Source: an uncultured Bacteroidales bacterium (lineage in GTDB: Bacteria; Bacteroidota; Bacteroidia; Bacteroidales; F082). From it: 64,000 bases of DNA. A model generated the notes under the pieces. It did not search any database and had not been told where the DNA came from. It saw only the letters and a program-made list of their open reading frames with translations. The translations under genes and the position numbers were made by a program. Positions 9,304 to 17,568 of this stretch are shown one piece after another. Where the stretch lies: assembly GCA_905236635.1 (NCBI GenBank), contig CAJOCJ010000004.1, positions 1 to 64,000 on the forward strand, in the 5' to 3' direction. Numbering within the stretch: position 1 is the first letter of the stretch; every line of letters starts with the position of its first letter.

Positions 9304-9495
9304 TGTGGTGTCCCTCTGCGGACTCAATAGGGAATCGGGTGTGAATCCCGGACAGTTCCCGCTGCTGTGATGGCTAATCGCCTGCCATTATGCCACTGTC
9401 AACGACGCTAGTCGAGACGGGAAGGCGGCAAAGCGAGGCCTCAGTCAGAAGACCTGCCTCAAATCATGAAACAACGCTTCCGGGATAGAGGCTGG
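9304..9495 (+). ncRNA. Cobalamin riboswitch 1
   Basis: All conserved parts of the cobalamin aptamer are visible in order: GGTGTCC, the GGGAATCGGGTGTGAATCCC...GGACAG..CCCGCTGCTGTGA core, GCCACTG, ACGGGAAGGCGG, the B12 box AGTCAGAAGACCTGCC at 9442-9457, and the closing CTTCCGGGATAGAGGC. It precedes the gene at 9618 by about 120 bases. That stretch (9496-9617) is AT-rich and shows no clear terminator hairpin, so control of translation start or of an unseen structure is more likely than a simple intrinsic terminator. Confidence 0.95.
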
Positions 9496-9617
9496 GATTC
9501 TATATTTTATAAGGTATTTCCATTTTTGGATTTTATCTTCATTTTTAGGTATTCCAACATTTTTCCAGAAGTTTTAAAGATAGCAAACAATTTGTAAATC
9601 TTAAAAACTTAAAACAA

Positions 9618-11348
9618 ATGAACAAACAAAAAACATTAAAAGTTTTGATGCTTACAGCGGTTTTTGCACTCGGTATGTTTCTGCCGATGACAACAAACGC
9701 CCAGAGCGACGGATTTTTCCGTGATCTCAACGAAGATTACGAAAACCGTGAAGGAGGAACTACCTTTAACATCAACAACCAGACATTCGGACAGGATGTG
9801 CCGATTGGCAGCGGATTGCTGATAATGGCGGCTGCAGGCGGAGCCTATGCTTTGTCACGTCGCAGAAAAGTGAAAAAGTTTGGTGCGATGGCAATGGCGA
9901 TTGTGTTGGTACTCGGACTGACACAGTGCAAGAAAAACGTTGAAACAATTGCAACCCCGAACAACCTCGGTGAAGCTGTGCACATCACATTACACGTCGG
10001 CGACAACGGCGGCAAGCATTACGTAAACACCGCTAATGGTGAGGTCCATTTTGATACCGGCGATATCATCTATGTCGGAAACGGCGGCAAATACATCGGA
10101 TATCTTACATATGGCAGCGATTCCTTCAGCGGCACTATCTACAGTCCAAGCACAGATGATTACCTCCACTTCTATTATCTTGGAGGACTCGTTATGCCAG
10201 GTGACATGACTATAGGAACTACCACCGTGATTAATGTCAATATAGCCGACCAGCATGGGACTCTCCCAGTGCTCTCATACACACATTCTGCTCAGTATTA
10301 CGATCCAAATATTACGACCTACAACTGCACTTTGCTAAACAAGTGCGCATTGGTTGAGTTTAAGCTTACTAACAGTGCAACCACAGTTACGGTGGCTGGC
10401 ATGAAAACAGAGGCCGCCATCAGCTTCGCCAATCCAAGCACTCCTATTGCGGCAACAGGCACCACTGGCGCCATAACATTGCACTCCACCATAGAAAGCG
10501 GTACTTCGAAATGGGCAATCCTGCTTCCTGGTGCAGCTGTTAACGGAACGAGGGCCACTGCCGACTTCAGACCATACGCTGTCGATGTTCCAGCTATAGC
10601 AGACAATGGCTACTTACACGGCACCACTGCAGTTGAGATAGACAATGTATTACGGGTGTTCTCGGTCGACGACGACAAGATCGTTGAATTCGCACCAGGC
10701 AACCTGCAGTATAAAAATGGTACAGGCTGGCGATTCGCAGAACATCAGTACGACTATATCGGTGCATGGAACACCTCAGATTGGGTTGACCTCTTTGGCT
10801 GGGGGACATGGGGTAGCGGTAAGGACCCGCTCAACGAAAGCACTACTAACAGCGATTATCAGTGGAGTACTGACTTCCAGGGTACTCTCAACGGACATAA
10901 CGATTGGCATGCTCTCATCTCTGGAAGTTGGGTGTACTTGCTTGAATTCCGTAATAATTTTGAAAACCTCTTTGGCTTAGCAACAGTTGCTGGCATACAT
11001 GGTCTTATCATACTTCCTGACAACTGGGAATTACCTTCTGGCTCTTCATTCAATCCAAGCTATGATAGCCCCGAGCCAAGCTATGACATGAATATTTATA
11101 ATGTTGACCAATGGACGACAATGGAGTCGGCCGGCGCTATATTCTTGCCTGCTGCTGGCTGCCGCATCGGTACAGTTGTGGATGAGGTTGAAAACGAAGG
11201 TTACTACTGGTCTTCTGAGGCTACTACTGATCCTGAGTGGGAAGGCTTTATTTATGATGCGGATTTCAATGGCGGTGGTTGGAACTCGGGCGACAATATG
11301 TATGCCCACTACGGCCTGTCTGTGCGCCTCGTACGTGAAGTTCAGTAG
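9618..11348 (+). CDS. Riboswitch-controlled surface lipoprotein with fimbrillin-like and FISUMP-type domains
   Basis: 576 residues of unknown function. The N-terminus is composite: signal peptide (1 to about 28, ending TNAQS); a short linker with FNINNQTFGQ; a hydrophobic segment VPIGSGLLIMAAAGGAYAL (61-79) followed by RRRK (81-84); then a second signal-like stretch KKFGAMAMAIVLVLGLTQC with a possible lipobox Cys104. V85 is encoded by GTG (9870) and could be an internal start giving a normal lipoprotein. Residues about 115-340 resemble fimbrillin-like beta domains. About 345-576 match the Bacteroidales form of the FISUMP (Fibrobacter major paralogous) domain (FAPGNLQYKNGTGWRFAEHQ, LFGWGTWGSG, LPAAGCRIGT, YYWSSEA, LSVRLVREV). 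Expression should fall when cobalamin is abundant. A role in corrinoid binding is possible but not shown. Confidence 0.72.
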   Translation: MNKQKTLKVLMLTAVFALGMFLPMTTNAQSDGFFRDLNEDYENREGGTTFNINNQTFGQDVPIGSGLLIMAAAGGAYALSRRRKVKKFGAMAMAIVLVLGLTQCKKNVETIATPNNLGEAVHITLHVGDNGGKHYVNTANGEVHFDTGDIIYVGNGGKYIGYLTYGSDSFSGTIYSPSTDDYLHFYYLGGLVMPGDMTIGTTTVINVNIADQHGTLPVLSYTHSAQYYDPNITTYNCTLLNKCALVEFKLTNSATTVTVAGMKTEAAISFANPSTPIAATGTTGAITLHSTIESGTSKWAILLPGAAVNGTRATADFRPYAVDVPAIADNGYLHGTTAVEIDNVLRVFSVDDDKIVEFAPGNLQYKNGTGWRFAEHQYDYIGAWNTSDWVDLFGWGTWGSGKDPLNESTTNSDYQWSTDFQGTLNGHNDWHALISGSWVYLLEFRNNFENLFGLATVAGIHGLIILPDNWELPSGSSFNPSYDSPEPSYDMNIYNVDQWTTMESAGAIFLPAAGCRIGTVVDEVENEGYYWSSEATTDPEWEGFIYDADFNGGGWNSGDNMYAHYGLSVRLVREVQ

Positions 11349-11390
11349 ACAATAGATAAGATTTGTTTTTTCATTAACAATATTATTTGT

Positions 11391-11425
11391 AATCCTCGGC
11401 GCCTGCGGCGCCGAGGATTTTTTTT
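11391..11425 (+). terminator. Rho-independent terminator
   Basis: A 13-bp perfect stem around AATCCTCGGCGCC (11391-11403) with loop TGC, then eight T. It ends the riboswitch 1 transcript. Confidence 0.92.
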
Positions 11426-11446
11426 ACGGAAAAAATTTTACATATT

Positions 11447-11478
11447 TTTGCTTTTTATAAGAAAAATCTCTAATTTTG
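11447..11478 (+). promoter_or_regulatory. Promoter of nfnAB
   Basis: TTTG at 11447-11450, spacer of 20 bases, TAATTTTG at 11471-11478: a close match to the Bacteroidota -33/-7 consensus. It predicts a leader of about 44 bases before ATG 11529. Confidence 0.78.
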
Positions 11479-11528
11479 TAGTTTGTAATCACCACATTTT
11501 TAAGGAAATTATTTAAAATTTTTATATT

Positions 11529-13802
11529 ATGTATCTGATAGTCAATAAAAAAGAATTAGCACAGGACACCATCATGATGGAAATCGAGGCGCCTCGTCTG
11601 TCGAGAGCCGCGTTGCCAGGACAGTTCCTCATCATCAAAATGACAGAAAAAGCGGAGCGTATCCCGCTCACAATCAGCGACAACGACCCGTGGAACGGCA
11701 CCGTGACAATTGTTTTCAAGGCTATCGGAAAATCCACCCAGGAGATGGCCAGATATAACGTCGGTGACACCTTCCTAGATGTCGTCGGTCCTCTCGGCCG
11801 TCCGTCGGAGTTCATCCACATGTCGTACGAGGAGCGTAAGACCAAACGTTACGTCTTCATCGGCGGCGGCGTGGGTATCGCACCAATCTTCCCACAGGTG
11901 AAATGGCTGTATCATAACGGCGTAAAAGCCGACGTCATCATCGGCGCACGTACACACAGCCTCCTCGTCTATGAAGATGAGCTCTCATCGATGTCGAACC
12001 TCTACGTCACTACAGATGACGGCACTTCAGAATATAAAGGTCTGGTCACCGACATGCTGCAACGTCTTGTGGATCAAGGTAACCACTACGACGAATGTAT
12101 CGCCATCGGCCCTATGATCATGATGAAGTTTGTGTGCCAGCTTGCGCAGAAACTCAACATAAAATGCACCGTGTCAATGAATGCCTTGATGGTCGACGGC
12201 ACTGGAATGTGCGGCGCCTGCCGTATCAGCGTGGGCGGACAGACCAAGTTCACCTGCGTCGACGGTCCTGAGTTCGACGGTGCGAAGGTCGACTTTGCTG
12301 AGGCTATGAAACGTCAGTCGATGTACAATAACGTGGTGGAACACAAACAGCTTGAGGCAGAGGAGAAGGCCGAAGGCCACCAGTGCCACGTCGGCGGCAT
12401 CCTCGACGAGCCTCGCGACAAGAAACATCGTGTGAAAATCACCGAGCAAGACCCGCTCGTGCGTGCCCATAACTTCAACGAGGTGTGTCTCGGATACACC
12501 GCCGACGAAGCCATCGTTGAGGCCCAACGCTGTCTTAACTGCGGTCGCCCGCAGTGTGTCACTGGCTGCCCGGTAAATATCAATATCCCCGGATTTGTTA
12601 AGAAAGTGGCTGAAGGCGACTTCCTCGGCGCTGCTCAGATCATCGACGAAGACTCGGCATTGCCGGCAGTGTGCGGTCGTGTGTGTCCGCAGGAGACACA
12701 GTGCGAGGGCAAGTGCGTGATGGGCGTGAAGTTCGAGCCTATCGCCATCGGAAAGCTCGAGCGTTTCGTGGGCGACTGGTCACGTGAAAATAATATCGAC
12801 CTTGTGAAGCCTATCAAGAAGAACGGCAAACGTGTGGCTGTCATCGGCTCAGGTCCTTCGGGTCTCACATGCGCCAAGGAGCTCCTCGTGAGAGGCTACG
12901 ACGTCACGGTGTTCGAGGCGTTACATGAGTTCGGTGGCGTGTTGGCATACGGCATCCCGTCGTTCCGTCTGCCGAAAGAGACCGTCGTGCGTCATGAGGT
13001 AGAGAACGTGATGCGTCTCGGCGGCCATTTCTTCAAAGACGTGGTCATCGGACGTACCGTATCCATCGAGTCGTTGATGAAAGACGAGCATTTCGACGCT
13101 GTGTTCATCGGCTCTGGCGCCGGTCTGCCGAAATTTATGAACATCCCGGGCGAGAACCTCTGCGGCGTCGTCTCGGCTAACGAGTTCCTTACAAGAAACA
13201 ACCTGTTATTCGCATATAAAGAAGGCTTTGAGACGCCTAACTACGTGGGTAAGAAGGTGGCTGTCGTCGGTGGCGGTAACGTCGCCATGGACGCTGCTCG
13301 TACAGCCTTGCGTCTCGGCGCCGACGTACATATAGTATATCGTCGTTCGGAGGCAGAGCTCCCGGCACGTGCCGAAGAGGTGCATCACGCCAAAGAAGAA
13401 GGCATACAGTTCGACCTGCTATGCAACCCAGTGGAGATCCTCGGCAACGAAGACGGCTGGGTCAACGGCATGAAATGTATCCGCATGGGCCTCGGCGAGC
13501 CTGACGCATCGGGCAGAAGACGTCCGGTCGAGATCAAGGGTTCAGAGTTTGTGCTCGATGTCGACATGGTCATCATGGCACTCGGGACATCGCCTAACCC
13601 GTTGATTTTCAGAACAACTCCAGGCTTGAATGCAGACAAGCACGGCTGCATCATCGCCAACGACAATGGTCGTACTACACGTAGTGGCGTGTATGCTGGT
13701 GGTGACGCTGTGAGTGGAGCGGCGACTGTCATCCTCGCCATGGGAGCAGGTAAGAAAGCGGCGAAAGCCATCGATGACTATCTCCGCGGTGAGATGATGT
13801 AA
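11529..13802 (+). CDS. Fused NfnA-NfnB: NADH-dependent ferredoxin:NADP+ oxidoreductase (electron-bifurcating type)
   Basis: 757 residues joining two proteins that are separate in many bacteria. Residues 1 to about 280 are the NfnA/dihydroorotate dehydrogenase electron-transfer-like flavoprotein: GGGVGIAP nucleotide motif and a [2Fe-2S] site with Cys228, Cys231 and Cys243, and Asp223 in the place of the unusual Asp ligand known from archaeal and Thermotoga Nfn. Residues about 300-757 are the NfnB/glutamate synthase small-subunit-like part: two [4Fe-4S] sites (Cys335/338/343/347 and Cys382/386/392/396), FAD motif VIGSGPSGLTCA and NADPH motif VGGGNVAMDAARTA with YRRSEAELPAR. It would balance NADH, NADPH and ferredoxin pools, which fits the hydrogenase at the window start. 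It has its own promoter and terminator. Bacteroides genomes annotate such fusions as DHOD B/glutamate synthase; a glutamate synthase role is less likely here. Confidence 0.88.
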   Translation: MYLIVNKKELAQDTIMMEIEAPRLSRAALPGQFLIIKMTEKAERIPLTISDNDPWNGTVTIVFKAIGKSTQEMARYNVGDTFLDVVGPLGRPSEFIHMSYEERKTKRYVFIGGGVGIAPIFPQVKWLYHNGVKADVIIGARTHSLLVYEDELSSMSNLYVTTDDGTSEYKGLVTDMLQRLVDQGNHYDECIAIGPMIMMKFVCQLAQKLNIKCTVSMNALMVDGTGMCGACRISVGGQTKFTCVDGPEFDGAKVDFAEAMKRQSMYNNVVEHKQLEAEEKAEGHQCHVGGILDEPRDKKHRVKITEQDPLVRAHNFNEVCLGYTADEAIVEAQRCLNCGRPQCVTGCPVNINIPGFVKKVAEGDFLGAAQIIDEDSALPAVCGRVCPQETQCEGKCVMGVKFEPIAIGKLERFVGDWSRENNIDLVKPIKKNGKRVAVIGSGPSGLTCAKELLVRGYDVTVFEALHEFGGVLAYGIPSFRLPKETVVRHEVENVMRLGGHFFKDVVIGRTVSIESLMKDEHFDAVFIGSGAGLPKFMNIPGENLCGVVSANEFLTRNNLLFAYKEGFETPNYVGKKVAVVGGGNVAMDAARTALRLGADVHIVYRRSEAELPARAEEVHHAKEEGIQFDLLCNPVEILGNEDGWVNGMKCIRMGLGEPDASGRRRPVEIKGSEFVLDVDMVIMALGTSPNPLIFRTTPGLNADKHGCIIANDNGRTTRSGVYAGGDAVSGAATVILAMGAGKKAAKAIDDYLRGEMM

Positions 13803-13842
13803 AAAAAATTAGGACGCTCGGTAGAGTGTCCTAATTTTTTTG
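13803..13842 (+). terminator. Rho-independent terminator after nfnAB
   Basis: AATTAGGACGCTC (13807-13819), loop GGTA, GAGTGTCCTAATT (13824-13836) with one G-T pair; flanking A and T runs lengthen the stem, so it could act on both strands. The T run abuts the next promoter box. Confidence 0.88.
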
Positions 13843-13850
13843 TATCTTTG
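13843..13850 (+). promoter_or_regulatory. Bacteroidota -7 box upstream of cobalamin riboswitch 2
   Basis: TATCTTTG matches TAnnTTTG directly after the terminator T run. Transcription would begin near 13857, at the start of the aptamer. The -33 region would overlap the terminator hairpin; no TTTG is visible there. Confidence 0.6.
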
Positions 13851-13858
13851 CATCGATT

Positions 13859-14045
13859 TTAGGTGTCCTTAAGTGGACTCAATAGGGAATCGGGTGAGAA
13901 CCCCGGACAGTACCCGCTGCTGTGAACTCTTGAAGCGCCCGCAGATGTCACTGTTTATCCACAATAAACGGGAAGACGCAGACGTAAGGAGTGAGTCAGA
14001 AGACCTGCCTGAGATTGAAGACAATAAAAGGCTTTCGGGAATAAA
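13859..14045 (+). ncRNA. Cobalamin riboswitch 2 (btuB-btuG)
   Basis: Conserved elements in order: AGGTGTCC, GGGAATCGGGTGAGAACCCC, GGACAGTACCCGCTGCTGTGA, GTCACTG, CGGGAAGACG, B12 box GAGTCAGAAGACCTGCC (about 13992-14008), and closing GCTTTCGGGA. The btuB ATG at 14060 is only about 15 bases past the aptamer, so the switch most likely hides the ribosome binding region when cobalamin is bound. Confidence 0.95.
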
Positions 14046-14059
14046 AGTTAGTCGCGTTA

Positions 14060-15958
14060 ATGAAGAGGATATTGACATTATTACTGATGATGTTATCTTG
14101 CGCTATGATGGCGCAGGACACTATCGTCTTGCAGACTGTGGAGGTCGACGCCGAAGCGATACGCCGCAACGCCGCCGAGTCCGCCATGGAACGCAAGATG
14201 GATACTGCTATCCTCAAGCGACTCAATACCATCACCATGTCGCAGCTGCTCATACAACACAGTCCCGTGTTCATCAAGACGTACGGGCCTGGCGGAGTGG
14301 CGACGGCTTCTTTCCGAGGCACCACCGCGAGCCACACCCTAGTGCTGTGGAACGGCTTCCAAATCAACGCGCCGACGCTGGGTCAGGTCGACTTCAGCAC
14401 CATCCCGGTGTACATGACCGAGCAGGTGGCACTGAAGTGGGGTAGCGGCACCTCACAAAATAGCGGCGGACTCGGCGGCGTAATAAACATCGACAACACA
14501 CAACATTTCGGCGAGGGACTCATCCTCGACCTGAAACAGACCTACGGCAGTTTCAATACCTTCGGCTCTTACATTACTGCCGGTTATTCATGGGCAAGTC
14601 ACCTTTTGCGGGTGAAGGCGTATCGTACCTCGAGCGACAACGACTTCGAGTATCTCAACATATGCACGATCCCGCATCAGGTGATGAAGCAAAAAAACGG
14701 CGAATACGTCGACTACGGCCTCATGCCTGAATACCAGTATCGTTTCCGTAACTCGTTGATAACCATAGTGTCGTGGAATCAATGGAGCGACCGTAACTGC
14801 CCGCAGATAATGACAAACGTAAGCAACAGCGACAACACCAAGGAATATACCGACAACGGCTATTCGCGTAACTTCATCTCCTATAAAACGTATTGGGAGA
14901 CAGGTAAAATCGAGATAAAATCGGGATATTTCTACGAAAAACAGCATTATTATCTGACATCTTACGCCGATAACGGCATCCCTGCAACACAAGTCGATTC
15001 GCATAACGATGCTAACGTGTTCCATCAGATTGCCGACCTGAATCAAGATCTGTATAAATCGTGGAAACTCAACGCAAAGATCCAGTACGATTACGAAAAG
15101 GTGATCTCAAACAACTACGACCAATCGGAAAATGCCGATAGAAATATGTTGTCGTTTTATGCCGCTGTGACTGGTAAGTTGTTGAAACCCTTAGACTTAC
15201 GTCTTACGCTGCGTAACGACTGGGTCGATTGGGATTCGAAAGGTTTCTTCCCGACGGCGACACTCTCATATAGCTCTATCTTTGTCAAAGGTCTGAAACT
15301 CAACGTTGGATATAGCCATAACTACCGTAATCCTAGCTTGAACGACCTCTATTGGTATCCGGGCGGAAAACCCGATTTGAAACCTGAAGATGGTCGTACT
15401 GTTGACGGAAACATTATGTATTTAAGGACTTTTGGAAGATTCTCCGTCGAGACGACATGGGGTGCTTATTATTCGGAAGTCAAAGACTGGATACAATGGG
15501 TGCCGTCAAAATGGAGATTCTGGGTGCCTGAAAATGTCAATACCGTCACGGCTTACGGCACTGAGGCTCATCTGAAGTTGAATTATTTCATCAACGACTG
15601 GAACTTTACCGCGTCGGGCAACTACGTTTACAGCCATACCACCGACGAGAGCGGACTGCAGCTGATGTACATACCGTTGCATCATGCTAATGCCTTCGCC
15701 GAGGTGAGGTGGAAGACGTGGAACGCGACATATACAATGGAATATACCGGTCGCCGCAAGACACAGATGGATCCTGAGGAATTCTACGGTTTTCAGCTGA
15801 ATCCGTATACCTTGCATCATGTGTCGCTGGGCAAGCAGATACGTAAGTTTTACGCCGAGTTTCGGATAAACAACCTGACCGATGTCGATTACATGGCAAT
15901 CCTTTGGCGTCCGATGCCTGGCCGTAGCTATGAAGTGAGTTTGAATTATAAATTTTAA
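14060..15958 (+). CDS. btuB: TonB-dependent cobalamin receptor BtuB
   Basis: 632 residues. Signal peptide 1 to about 18 (ends MMAQ), then a plug domain (about 25-145) with LIQHSPVFIKTYGPGGVATA, SFRGTTASHTLVLWNGF and GGLGGVINID, typical of TonB-dependent receptors. The rest is rich in alternating aromatic beta strands and ends in Phe (VSLNYKF), as outer-membrane barrels do. No CNA_B-like N-terminal extension is present, unlike many Bacteroidota SusC-type receptors. The cobalamin riboswitch directly upstream and the BtuG-like gene 11 bases downstream give the substrate. It should import corrinoids across the outer membrane with TonB energy. Confidence 0.93.
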   Translation: MKRILTLLLMMLSCAMMAQDTIVLQTVEVDAEAIRRNAAESAMERKMDTAILKRLNTITMSQLLIQHSPVFIKTYGPGGVATASFRGTTASHTLVLWNGFQINAPTLGQVDFSTIPVYMTEQVALKWGSGTSQNSGGLGGVINIDNTQHFGEGLILDLKQTYGSFNTFGSYITAGYSWASHLLRVKAYRTSSDNDFEYLNICTIPHQVMKQKNGEYVDYGLMPEYQYRFRNSLITIVSWNQWSDRNCPQIMTNVSNSDNTKEYTDNGYSRNFISYKTYWETGKIEIKSGYFYEKQHYYLTSYADNGIPATQVDSHNDANVFHQIADLNQDLYKSWKLNAKIQYDYEKVISNNYDQSENADRNMLSFYAAVTGKLLKPLDLRLTLRNDWVDWDSKGFFPTATLSYSSIFVKGLKLNVGYSHNYRNPSLNDLYWYPGGKPDLKPEDGRTVDGNIMYLRTFGRFSVETTWGAYYSEVKDWIQWVPSKWRFWVPENVNTVTAYGTEAHLKLNYFINDWNFTASGNYVYSHTTDESGLQLMYIPLHHANAFAEVRWKTWNATYTMEYTGRRKTQMDPEEFYGFQLNPYTLHHVSLGKQIRKFYAEFRINNLTDVDYMAILWRPMPGRSYEVSLNYKF

Positions 15959-15969
15959 ATTTTTATATT

Positions 15970-17040
15970 ATGAAAAGGAATCTGTTATTATTGATTTGCG
16001 CGGTTTTACTCGCGTTTGTGTCATGTAAAAATGAGACGAAGACCTTTGAACCCGAGACTTATACAGTCGGTACTGGCGTTTTTATACTTAATGAGGGTAC
16101 TTTCACATACGCCAATTCGTCATTGTCGTTTTATGATTTTGATAAGGATAAAGCCACTAATAACCTGTTTTTCAGAGTGAATAATGCTCCTATAGGCGAT
16201 GTCGGACAGTCGTTGGCCTTGGTTGGCGATAATCTTTATATTGTTGTGAATAACAGCAAGTATATTTATAAGGTAAATGCCAAAACCATTGAATATAAAG
16301 ATAAAATCGATGGTTTTACTTCTCCGAGAAACATGTATGTCGTGGGTGAAAACAAGACATATGTGACTGACATCGCAAGCCCTGGTTTTTGGACTTTGAA
16401 TCTTAGCAATAATGAGAAACATCTTGTAAATACTGGCAAAGCGACAGAGTGTATGGCGCAAGTTGGCGATGAGGTGTTTGTATCTAATTGGTCGAAATCA
16501 TATGTTGATTTTGAAAATAACACAGTACAAGTCATTGATTGTGAGAATGATGAGCTTGTCGCTGAGATTGTAGTAGCTCAGGAGCCAAAGGCTATGGTTG
16601 TCGACAAGAACAATATGCTTTGGGTTATCTGCAATGGCGGTTGGGATCCTATGCAACCTCAAGACCCTGCGTTGATTTGCATCAATCCAGCCACACGTGA
16701 GATTGTCAAACGTTTCGATTTCACTCCAGGTGTTGACAGTCCGGATGGTCTCGCCATCGATGCGGCAGGGGAGAACATCTTCTTCATGAATGGTTTTTAT
16801 GGAGGTCTGAACATTTATAAGATGTCGGTCGATGCCGAACAGGTTCCTGACACTCCATTAATCTTGTCGAATGGAAAATTGTTCTACAATTTAGCTGTCA
16901 ATCCGGGAAATGGCGATATATATGTCACTGACGCGAAAAACTACGTGCAAAACGGCGACTTGGTTCGTTATTCTGCCGACGGTACGCTTCTCGGCACCTA
17001 CGAAATGGGAATCATTCCGAGCTATATGCTTTTCAATTAA
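15970..17040 (+). CDS. btuG: BtuG-like surface cobalamin-binding lipoprotein (beta-propeller)
   Basis: 356 residues. Lipoprotein signal with Cys19 in LLAFVSCKN. The mature part has repeating propeller blades of the YncE/DUF5074 kind: VFILNEGTFTYANSSLSFYD, SLALVGDNLYIVVNNSKYIY, ENKTYVTDIASPGFWTLNL, KAMVVDKNNMLWVICNGGW, and PDGLAIDAAGENIFFMNG. In Bacteroides thetaiotaomicron BtuG is a seven-bladed propeller that caps BtuB and binds cobalamin very tightly. Position directly after btuB under a cobalamin riboswitch makes the same role likely. A terminator follows. Confidence 0.87.
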   Translation: MKRNLLLLICAVLLAFVSCKNETKTFEPETYTVGTGVFILNEGTFTYANSSLSFYDFDKDKATNNLFFRVNNAPIGDVGQSLALVGDNLYIVVNNSKYIYKVNAKTIEYKDKIDGFTSPRNMYVVGENKTYVTDIASPGFWTLNLSNNEKHLVNTGKATECMAQVGDEVFVSNWSKSYVDFENNTVQVIDCENDELVAEIVVAQEPKAMVVDKNNMLWVICNGGWDPMQPQDPALICINPATREIVKRFDFTPGVDSPDGLAIDAAGENIFFMNGFYGGLNIYKMSVDAEQVPDTPLILSNGKLFYNLAVNPGNGDIYVTDAKNYVQNGDLVRYSADGTLLGTYEMGIIPSYMLFN

Positions 17041-17057
17041 TATAATCCTAATTTGCT

Positions 17058-17095
17058 CGGGAACCACTCTGGAAACGGGGTGGTTCTCTTTTTTT
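17058..17095 (+). terminator. Rho-independent terminator after btuG
   Basis: GGGAACCACTC (from 17059) pairs with GGGTGGTTCTC (from 17078) around a short loop, with one mismatch and one G-T pair, then seven T. Confidence 0.8.
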
Positions 17096-17100
17096 AATGG

Positions 17101-17411
17101 TTATCTAAATATATATCGCTCGTCGTATGATATATTATGACTATCTAAAAACTCTTTAAACTCGTCTTGAGATGATTGTTTTGCGTGATGTGTTTCTGGT
17201 TTTGGATATACCGACTTCGTCTTTGGCAACGATGCTAAAATGTGAATGTGATTACATATTCCACCTACTTCCAATGGAATGCCATCCATATTTCGTATTA
17301 AACCTCCAAAATATTGAAAACTCGTGGCAAATCTTTTTCCCTAATAACTAATTTGTTATTTTTAACATGGAACATAATGTGAACATCAATTTTAACTAAT
17401 GAACTTCCCAT
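17101..17411 (-). pseudogene. Decayed IS200/RAYT-type (Y1) transposase
   Basis: The minus strand reads MGSSLVKIDVHIMFHVK... then IREKDLPRVFNI, where the frame ends (LEV-stop). A shift of frame continues with GGLIRNMDGIPLEVGG and ICNHIHILASLPKTKS, which carries the HUH-type His-x-His site of Y1 transposases. The sequence then jumps to THHAKQSSQDEFKEFLDS and ends DERYIFR. In intact members about 50-60 residues with the catalytic Tyr lie between LPKTKS and HHAKQS, so an internal deletion has removed the active-site Tyr. Two lesions make it non-functional. It fills most of the gap between btuG and sdhC. Confidence 0.8.
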
Positions 17412-17458
17412 AATTTTGATTTTTGTTAATAATTTGGTTGATTCCTGATATTTATGGC

Positions 17459-17475
17459 GTGGGGTGTACCCCCAC
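17459..17475. repeat. Small GC hairpin beside the transposase remnant
   Basis: GTGGGG-TGTAC-CCCCAC, a 6-bp stem in otherwise AT-rich DNA, 48 bases beyond the pseudogene start. It may be a remnant of the subterminal hairpin that Y1 transposases recognise; no second copy was seen at the other end. Confidence 0.35.
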
Positions 17476-17514
17476 CATTGGAGGTTGCAAATATAAACAT
17501 ATTTTATGGAAAAA

Positions 17515-17544
17515 TTGAATGAAATGAAATTTTTTGTAATTTTG
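17515..17544 (+). promoter_or_regulatory. Promoter of sdhCAB
   Basis: TTG at 17515-17517, a 19-base spacer, and TAATTTTG at 17537-17544, followed by ATG at 17569. The predicted leader is about 18 bases. Confidence 0.7.
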
Positions 17545-17568
17545 TCTTTTATTTGAAATCATATAAAA

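Noticed and set aside
11529-13802. Glutamate synthase or dihydroorotate dehydrogenase electron-transfer protein
   Set aside because: The fused NfnA-NfnB order and the Asp/Cys cluster ligands fit Nfn better, and no large glutamate synthase subunit or pyrD lies nearby.
13873-14445. 190-codon plus-strand frame over riboswitch 2 and the btuB start
   Set aside because: It runs through the structured riboswitch and the signal-peptide region of btuB in another frame.
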